Positions 8,792 to 15,417 of a stretch of DNA of 15,417 nt are shown one piece after another. Both the position numbers and the translations under genes were made by a program. Position 1 is the first letter of the stretch; every line of letters starts with the position of its first letter. Source of the DNA: Ichthyophonus hoferi (taxonomy: Eukaryota > Opisthokonta > Ichthyosporea > Ichthyophonida > Ichthyophonidae); assembly GCA_002751075.1 (NCBI GenBank), contig NAOQ01000892.1, positions 3,231 through 18,647 on the forward strand, written 5' to 3'. The notes beneath the pieces were generated by a model. It was not told where the DNA came from and did not search any database. It saw only the letters and a program-made list of their open reading frames with translations.

Positions 8792-11700
8792 ATGGCCCGG
8801 AAGAACAAAAAGGAAGCTGGTAAACCTAGCCAAAAGGTTGAGCCTACTGAAACATTTGAAAATGTTAATGAAGAGAATAACGAATTGGTAGAAGAGAAAG
8901 AGAAAGAGACTGATTTGCTAATAAACCTTTCAGAAGTGACTTTGGCTGAGAAGGAAGCCAAGGAAGAAGAGAGCACACTTATTCCCCAGGAAGAGAAGGA
9001 AGAAATAGTAATAGGAGATAAAATAAAGGATGTAGTTGTTGAAGGAGATGAGAAAGAGATAGAAGTAGCGGAGGAGATAAAGAAAGAAGAGAAAGGAACG
9101 AGCGATGCCAGGCAGGAGGAAGAGGAAAACACAAACGATATCAAACAGGAGGAAACAATTGCTATTATGTCGACAGAAAGTTTAGACAGAGATGAGGAGA
9201 ATGTCGATAGTAAACCTATGATGTCCTCTGCTACGGTAAGTGCTATCAGCTATTTTCACATGCTCGTTTTTGTTAATCTGGGCTTTTTTTGGCTTTTATT
9301 TTATTGTTTGGGACAAAGTTTTTTTACTATAAAAAAGCGTTAATTTCCGGATAATCTATGAAAATTCAAAGCAATTGGTACCCCATTAATTATAATTATA
9401 CTTACAGTATATACTATGAAACTACATTCTGATTAGTGTTGTTTTATTAGTAATACAACTCTTATTTGCAGTGGGGGTAATAGGTATTAGACATTATTGT
9501 TATGGTTATGGTTCAGGTTCTTATTATTACGGCTATGCGGTTGTGGTCATTGTAGTTAATTTTTTACATGTTTTGATAACAATGCTACAAGTCCCTTATG
9601 AAAATCTTAATATTTATGTGTATGTTTATAAAGCAAAAACTGTTATATCTCAGCATTCAATACTATGCAATTTTATATTTTACTTTCCCAGGATAAATTA
9701 CTACTAATTTTAACTATGTACGCTTTATATACATGTTAACATAGAATAAAGCTTACCCGCCTCTGTTGTAGTAATAATTAACACGCGATAGAAAATACGG
9801 TAGGACCTTTAGTGCCAAAAATTAGTGATGAGAGGGTCATATATTTATTTTCTTCTATAATTCAATGGGGCCAATCATATTCCCTTGGTGTGTTGTATTG
9901 GAATGAATAAAATATCTTGGCTGCGACTTTATGGACCAAGATCCTTCCAATCAAACAATAATAATGGATTTTAATAAAACTGCATGATTAGTCATGAAAA
10001 TCCTTTTTTGATTATTACCTTGTTTTGTTATAAAAATGCTGTTTTTCTCTTCTACTTTCAGCGCAAAATTTTCTAATTTGTGACCTTATCTTATATTAAT
10101 ACTATATATATATTAGCGAGTATAAAGATCTGCACATATATATATAACGAAGGAGCATAACAGGGTGATTTGTTACAGGAAAAACCCAAAACTCCTCTGG
10201 TGGGACCCCTTCCAGACGATTTCCTGCAACCTGTAAAACACAGATTATCTAACTCGCCCAAGTATGCATACAGCCTGTTAGTGACTATTGATGTAAGTGC
10301 ATTATATAAAGTGCAAACTCATATAAAATCATGCGGCAGAGTAGTGCTCAGATTTGGGCCATGAACATACTTGAATATATATAATTGCATACATTTGTGT
10401 ATTGTTCATTTTCTATATTGGCCATTATGTGGTGTCTTGGCATTCTCTTATCTTTGATTTATGGCTATGACTAATTAATCCAATTATTTATTTCTTAATT
10501 TCCACCCATCTCTATCTATCCAATGACAACATTTTTAATAACTGGTCTAATTAGTTTCTATTTATTATACCACTCACACTTGTATTAATACTTCTAAGAT
10601 TTACACATTCCTTCCCTGCCTACATCCCTGTTTATATCTTATCTAACTCCATCCACCCTATCTATTTATCCTCCTCTCTCTCTAGCGAGCCATTCTTCTT
10701 CGTAATGTAGGTCGATTGCCTATGTCTTTGTATGCAGTGGTAATGGTTGGCAAGGGTATGACCTCTACTCATATGCATAATTATTGTGGCACCAGCCCTA
10801 TATGGAACACCACAGTTCAATTGTAAGTTATATCCTATAATAGTGATAATGGTATATCTATAGTGATATGCGCAACTATTTTGAAGCTACCTGTATGTGA
10901 GAAATACTGTGATTCAATTGGAAATGTGGCCCATATATGTATATATACCATTAATTTCAACTCGTTTAAATGAGTACTTGGCTTGCCAATTCCTCTTATA
11001 GCTTCTTCTTTTTCTGCATTCTTATCTTCTTATGAATGGGATATCCCTGGGTTTTCTTGGGTCATTGCGTTATTCTGAATGTTATAAATCAGTTACCATG
11101 ACGTCATGTGTCATGGGACACCTTTGATTGACACCCATTATTTATTTGCCTATATAATCTTTCTTCCCCCTTCTCTCCCTTGTTTATTCTTACCTTATCC
11201 TATTGGGTCCTGGAGGACTCCTTGCTGAAAGTTCATAGCCTTTGTTTATGTAATCCATACACTATCATACTTTAAAATATAATATAATACTAGGATATAG
11301 GATGATATAAGACGAGGGGATACCTAAATATGCACGTACAATTATTTATATAGTTGCACGAATAGTTAACATAGCACTAGTCCTGTATCCATATATATAT
11401 ATTGCATATGATACCATGGTTCAGTCTGAAGTGTAGTCACGTGAGATCTATAAATAGTTCTACCATGGACATAATTGGTACATAGTCATACTTGTCTCCG
11501 TGCATACATACACACATGCATTACATAGCCTATAGGTTTCAATGTAATTATAAGGTCTAATCATAATCATAACGTGCTATGTTATGTTTGTTATACTATT
11601 TGTAATAGGGTACTAGGAGCATAATGGCATGTGCCCGTTACGTATATGCATCACACGCATATATATACTATCATATATGCAGGTATATGTGTGACAATGC

Positions 11701-13600
11701 CATACAGTTAGAAGCGTTATTACAGCCCTCTATAGTTTATGGGTTTATTAGTAAGGTTGCATACCGCCCATAGAAAAAACAGTTTATATATATTCTATTT
11801 ACTTGCTAACCTTTATATACATCATAGTCCTCTGTGGTTTATACCTAGGGCTAGAACATTTTCTTGGTGACATGTTAGTGGTATATTCAATCACCTCATC
11901 TTCCTTCTGAGTGCTCACACCATACCTGTTTCTTTCTTTTTTGCTTGCAGTGATCTGCATTCTAGATCTCCTAGGAAACTCAGCGTTGAAATCCACATGT
12001 GGGTATGTATACATATATGTGTGTATGGGTATGGACATAGATATGGTGTATATGTTTATATATGACACTAGAAATCATTTCCTAATAATGGCATGTCAAT
12101 GATTAGCCTATATTCACATGGCAATATTCATTATAAATACACGCATTTATAATTAAACTTTAGGAATGAAAAAGACTCTAATAGCCTATTGGGAAATGTT
12201 TTGGTTTTATAAATGCAATCTTATTGGCCAAGCTTATACCTGCCTTCATTGCATAGTATTGGTTGGTGTATGATTGACTGTATAAATGTGACTAAAATCT
12301 TACACTTCAACATGGTACTGGTTTGGTTTTATACTTAATCTAGTATTATACTCGCATCTTTAGAATGTCATGTTGCATGTATATCTCTGTATGTATAAAT
12401 AAATCAAAAGCCAGCATTCCATTGGATTATATATATGGACCTAAGGTAGGGAAGACATGGTGATAAAATGATGATATGGGGTGAGTGATTGGTTACTAAC
12501 CAATTATATGTGTTTAGGGTTTAATAAACGATACCAAGCTGGCGTGGTGTGATATACCTTTGGAGTCTATCTACCAACCAAATGGCCATATAGCAGGAAG
12601 ATTTGAATTGGTTGACAAGGACGGCAAGGCGGGAGAGGTGATGATTGAGATTACATTACAGGTATTTATTACTTACTCACTTATTTACTTATACCCGCGT
12701 ACCTATATATAATCATACTTCCATACTTATATGCCTACTTATTTTCTTACTGAGCTTCCAAATTAATTATTTTTAGATATCCCATTCCTTAATGAACATG
12801 CTCATTGTTGACACTTCTAGTCAACTACTGCAATATCTTATTATAACCCACAGTTTCATGCTATATCAGTATTGATCGTATTGTAAAGCACCAATCCCTG
12901 GCCAGTATTCTAATGATTCCAAGGCTATGAATATGTTTCCTCAGTCACATTTAAGTTTTCAACCTAACCCATATGCTATTGGAATATACACTATGGAGCA
13001 GTTTTACTTGGTGGCTGTATCTGTATCTATTCATTAACTAATCAATCAATTAATTAACGCTTGTCTCAGAAAACGCTCATCAATGGCCCGGATGTTAATG
13101 CTGTTCTCACTCAATCATCGTCACGCCGTACTTCATCCTCTTACCCGCTTACCAACCCACTTCCTTCACAGTCTCCTATGAATGCAAAGGTGCGTGGATG
13201 TGTGGGAGATGTATATGTATAATATAAGCATTTGATATTATTATTTCTTGTATAATGCTGTGCTGTACTCTATTAAACTAGTTTTGCTTTGTATTGTATT
13301 GTATTGTATTGTGTTGTATTGGTTTATTTTGTTCTATGTTATTATATTTGGGTCTATTCTTTATATTATGCGAGGCCTAAAATACTTCAACATATCACAT
13401 ACTAATAGCATACACTGAATTCCCTCATGCCCTTTCCCCACTCTCCCCTTCAGAATTTGGAGAAAAATGAAGCTAAAAATATCAAAGAATTACAAGATAT
13501 GTTTCCCCAGTTAGACAGTGAGGTATTGATTAGCTTATTATTCACACATAATGGTGATATGGCTGCCACTATTGCCCATTGTCTGGGTACTTTGGAGTAA
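8792..13600 (+). CDS. TOLLIP: TOLLIP-like adaptor: Tom1-binding segment, C2 and CUE (7 exons, 385 residues)
   Basis: Exons are 8792-9235, 10179-10292, 10686-10822, 11951-12002, 12518-12661, 13070-13189 and 13454-13600. Introns are phase 0 except the third (phase 2); every donor is GT and every acceptor AG. TOLLIP links ubiquitinated cargo to endosomes and autophagosomes: its N-terminus binds Tom1, C2 binds phosphoinositides and CUE binds ubiquitin. Seen here: an acidic Glu/Lys-rich extension (residues 1-148); a segment like the TOLLIP Tom1-binding motif (VGPLPDDFL, 156-164, against IGELPQDFL in vertebrates); a C2 domain (about 179-297) that follows human TOLLIP without gaps over its first 28 residues and has IWNTT and KLAW at the right places; a Ser/Pro-rich linker (298-337); and a CUE domain (343-384) with its MFP motif at 353-355. 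The ATG has A at -3, G at +4 and an in-frame stop 30 bases upstream. Odd points: vertebrate TOLLIP (about 274 residues) lacks the acidic extension, most C2 calcium-binding aspartates are absent, and the usual CUE Leu-Leu reads Cys-Leu (380-381). Confidence 0.87.
9236..10178 (+). other. TOLLIP-like intron 1
   Basis: 943 bases, GTAAGT to TTGTTACAG. If retained, the frame continues 35 codons (to 9341) and gives a hydrophobic tail ending IKKR. A second open stretch after TTATTTGCAG (9471-9707) is Tyr/Val-rich and has no family. An AATAAA at 9745-9750 could support an early polyadenylated form. No exon with TOLLIP similarity is present. Confidence 0.75.
10293..10685 (+). other. TOLLIP-like intron 2
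   Basis: 393 bases. It begins GTAAGT and ends in a long pyrimidine-rich tract (from about 10600) closing with CTCTCTCTCTAG. Nothing else stands out. Confidence 0.8.
11097..11108. promoter_or_regulatory. Intronic palindromic CRE
   Basis: CATGACGTCATG, a 12-base perfect palindrome with the full TGACGTCA core, in intron 3. It is followed at once by TGTCATGGGACA. Confidence 0.35.
11436..11457 (+). promoter_or_regulatory. CLEAR-like E-box followed by TATA-like box
   Basis: GTCACGTGAG (11436-11445) matches nine of ten bases of the TFEB/MITF CLEAR element GTCACGTGAC and is followed by TATAAATAG (11449-11457). It lies in intron 3, upstream of the exons that encode the rest of C2 and the CUE domain. 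An internal promoter is possible but unproven. Confidence 0.25.
12003..12517 (+). other. TOLLIP-like intron 4
   Basis: 515 bases, GTATGT to GTGTTTAG. The perfect branch consensus TACTAAC (12494-12500) stands 18 bases before the acceptor, inside an inverted repeat. Confidence 0.8.
12488..12504 (+). promoter_or_regulatory. Branch site inside an inverted repeat
   Basis: ATTGGTTACTAACCAAT is an 8-base inverted repeat around one base. In RNA it could fold as a 7-pair stem with an ACU loop, burying most of the branch-site sequence TACTAAC. It also contains two CCAAT boxes in opposite directions. Confidence 0.5.
12662..13069 (+). other. TOLLIP-like intron 5
   Basis: 408 bases, GTATTT to TTGTCTCAG. 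It begins with loosely repeated TTAC/ACTT units (ATTTATTACTTACTCACTTATTTAC) and has TTAACTAATC and TTAATTAAC branch-like sites near its end. No further element is seen. Confidence 0.75.
13291..13320. repeat. (GTATT)n microsatellite
   Basis: Six five-base units: four GTATT, one GTGTT and one more GTATT, in intron 6. Unit number is likely to vary between individuals. Confidence 0.85.
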
Positions 13601-13617
13601 AGGATCTACAATACATG

Positions 13618-13656
13618 TATACACGTATGAACATAACATATATACGTACGTGTATA
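13618..13656 (+). other. Stem-loop in the TOLLIP-like 3' UTR
   Basis: TATACACGTA (13618-13627) and TACGTGTATA (13647-13656) are exact inverted complements around a 19-base loop, giving a 10-pair stem that begins 17 bases after the stop codon. A role in mRNA stability or protein binding is possible but only inferred. Confidence 0.5.
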
Positions 13657-13790
13657 ATACATTAGGCATACTTATACTGATCGTTTAATTATTATTTTTG
13701 GCATACATACTGTCATACATGGGACTATCTATACATCTATACACGGAGGTCCCAACAAGGTCAACGGAAGGGTGTGATGAATATTCCTTC

Positions 13791-13891
13791 ATTAAATCTT
13801 ATTAAATTATGATGGCAAGAATTACTTCATACCATAGAAGTGTTTAAACACTTTCTTTTGTTTGGCCCCTCCATGTTTATTGATAAATAAA
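13791..13891 (+). terminator. Candidate polyadenylation signals of the TOLLIP-like gene
   Basis: Two ATTAAA hexamers (13791-13796 and 13801-13806) and one AATAAA (13886-13891) follow the stop by about 190 to 290 bases. T-rich and GT-rich DNA follows. Any of them could set the 3' end. Confidence 0.45.
13838..13853. repeat. 16-base perfect palindrome
   Basis: AAGTGTTTAAACACTT reads the same on both strands. It falls in the likely 3' UTR, 33 bases before a T-rich stretch. Confidence 0.7.
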
Positions 13892-13897
13892 TTAAAC

Positions 13898-13915
13898 TTT
13901 TTCATATATGAAAAA
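13898..13915. repeat. 18-base perfect palindrome
   Basis: TTTTTCATATATGAAAAA is a second perfect palindrome just after the AATAAA. It could form a hairpin near the cleavage site, or cruciform DNA. Confidence 0.7.
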
Positions 13916-15417
13916 ACTCGGAATTTTCCCCCAATATGGCTACAATGATTTTTTTTTTTAATTATGGCTATTGTAAATGGAACAACCTTATAATGATTTA
14001 TATTATATTGCAACAAACATATGGGTGGAAACATGTCAAGTTGCAACAGATTGTTTATAGTCGCACATGAAAGTTTCCTGTTTTTCAGTTTAAAACAAAT
14101 AGTATACCTATCACTAGTCACCAGTAATAGTGATATAGTGATATTTCGACTAAAGTTGACTCAACCCGTGAAAATATGAAAAGAAAATGTAAATTCTTAG
14201 GTGCCCACCTTGAAGTGTCTGGAGATATAATTATTAAAGACAAAGCCGGGAAAATAACTATCTTAATTTCATTGTATCCACTAATATTCTGTGAACTGGT
14301 ATCTGGGAGCGAGTTGAATAACTTGTCTTAATAAAAATGTTTCCTAATTTAATTCTAACTACTGGTTGTTTATTTCTCATGTCAATAGTGTGTTATTTTT
14401 TCTAAACCTCAAAGTATAGCCCCATATGTCCCTCCTGTAACTACGACAAAATCGATGTGAATACAGTTTCTATTGGTTTCAACCTGTGTAGTAATTATCT
14501 CACTCATGTTCAGGGTGGCAGCTGACCATTTCAAGCGGAGAATTTAAGATTAAAAACTGTATAGCCTTTATTCAGTATCGCTACAAAATCAAGGGACCCT
14601 AATCTGTCTCAGGCAGAGCCATCTTGATATAGCATTTAATATATATAATACCTCGAAACACAGCATTGTTTAATTGGATAATTATAGCTTTGGTTACTTT
14701 ACCTATGTGGTATATGTAGCTATATTCAACACTTTCTGTTGGTAGATCTATGTCACTTTATAATTATATACAGACTTAAACGTTTGTTTTGTTTTACTTC
14801 CCATTCCAATAAAAATCATTCATGTTGCTTAGGCGTTACGTTGCTATATATATTACACAAATATTAACAAATAGCATCAAATATATAATTTATGTAAACG
14901 CGGCAGCATAAACTAGATTGTAATACCATTTTGCCAGGTGTTTCTGGTGCGATTGCTCCTCTACCAGCAAATTTTATATATAAACTATTTAAAGGAACGT
15001 CTAAAATAGTTTGTTTTTTCGTCTCTTTTCACTGCCAGTTAGCTTAATTCCCTACGGGCCCATAATGAGACAGGAGTAGGAATACGATAGTGATCAGTCC
15101 ATAAAGTCGTTAAGATTTATTTCAGGTGACGATACGGGATTTGGCAATGTATGCTGAATGTCTGGATTTCCATCGACAACCAAACAATTGCGCATATGTT
15201 AGAATATATATATACATATATTGTGATACTGTTTACTCTTAATTTATAGTCAACAGTTTCATTACTACTAGTAACTAATTCCAAAAAATGGCATTAAATT
15301 GTTACCTGATCGCCAGTTTCCCACTGCTCCCTCCCTTCTTAAAATAATTGAAAATGTGCCCCAGAAGTCTCAAAATGTGCATATATATGTTTAAAATACA
15401 GAGCATGCGTACATGCA
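13916..15417. other. 3' flank with no supported gene
   Basis: About 1.5 kb. A 99-codon minus frame (14121-13822) overlaps the TOLLIP-like 3' UTR and looks like translated AT-rich DNA. Two short islands look more exon-like: 14201-14331, after an acceptor-like TTCTTAG and closing on TAATAAA, and about 15045-15200, less AT-rich and open on both strands. No repeat family, RNA gene or promoter can be named. Confidence 0.4.
15094..15200. other. GC-richer island, possible exon
   Basis: On the plus strand ATTTATTTCAG (ending at 15125) leads into an open frame starting VTIRDLAMYAECLDFH, and on the minus strand an ATG at 15195 opens 33 codons ending NLNDFMD and a TGA at 15096-15094. Both cannot be coding. 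The composition change against its surroundings is the main reason to list it. Confidence 0.2.

Larger units (their letters stand above)
10823..11950 (+). other. TOLLIP-like intron 3
   Basis: 1128 bases, phase 2, GTAAGT to TTTTTTGCTTGCAG. It is rich in alternating pyrimidine-purine steps (CATACATACACACATGCAT and similar), and contains a palindromic CRE and an E-box next to a TATA-like box, listed separately. No coding exon is seen in it. Confidence 0.8.

Noticed and set aside
8761-9144. 127-codon minus-strand frame rich in Ser and Phe
   Set aside because: It is the complement of the Glu/Lys-rich first exon of the TOLLIP-like gene; purine-rich coding DNA always leaves such a Ser/Phe frame opposite.
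9471-9707. Possible extra TOLLIP-like exon after TTATTTGCAG
   Set aside because: The Tyr/Val-rich product has no counterpart in TOLLIP, and exon 1 joins exon 2 cleanly in phase 0 without it.
5260-13600. Cytochrome b5 and the TOLLIP-like gene as an operon or fusion
   Set aside because: Cytochrome b5 has its own stop and AATAAA, and about 1.4 kb of non-coding DNA with promoter-like elements separates the two.
13822-14121. 99-codon minus frame opposite the TOLLIP-like 3' UTR
   Set aside because: Rich in Lys, Asn, Ile and Phe as expected for AT-rich DNA; it crosses a palindrome and poly(T) run and has no recognisable domain.

Overview
The window is AT-rich, intron-bearing animal DNA. The evidence is GT-AG introns of about 260-1260 bases, pyrimidine-rich acceptors, a perfect TACTAAC branch site and AATAAA signals. 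It carries two recognisable nuclear genes: a tail-anchored cytochrome b5 and a TOLLIP-like endosomal and autophagy adaptor. TOLLIP with the order Tom1-binding segment, C2, CUE is essentially a metazoan architecture. Low GC and moderately compact introns suggest an invertebrate, perhaps an early-branching one such as a sponge. That placement is only a guess.

Layout: (1) 1-2640 holds two open frames of one unrecognised protein family, facing each other tail to tail (247-720 plus, 1710-2105 minus). They align without a gap over 105 residues at about 51% identity. A possible further minus-strand exon lies at 2449-2635. (2) 2640-5175 has no gene I can support, but has a tight cluster of CCAAT boxes, a TATA-like box and paired A/T tracts. 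(3) 5260-7389 is cytochrome b5 in three phase-0 exons, 127 residues. (4) 7446-8754 is non-coding and ends in a likely promoter or 5' UTR of the next gene. (5) 8792-13600 is the TOLLIP-like gene in seven exons, 385 residues, with an unusual 148-residue acidic N-terminal exon. (6) 13601-15417 is 3' UTR and flank with several palindromes and two weak exon-like islands.

Cytochrome b5 and the TOLLIP-like gene share a strand but are about 1.4 kb apart with their own signals, so they look independent. No rRNA, tRNA, CRISPR, transposon or virus-like element was recognised. Everything rests on reading the sequence; splice sites were chosen by consensus, reading phase and remembered family sequences, not by transcripts.
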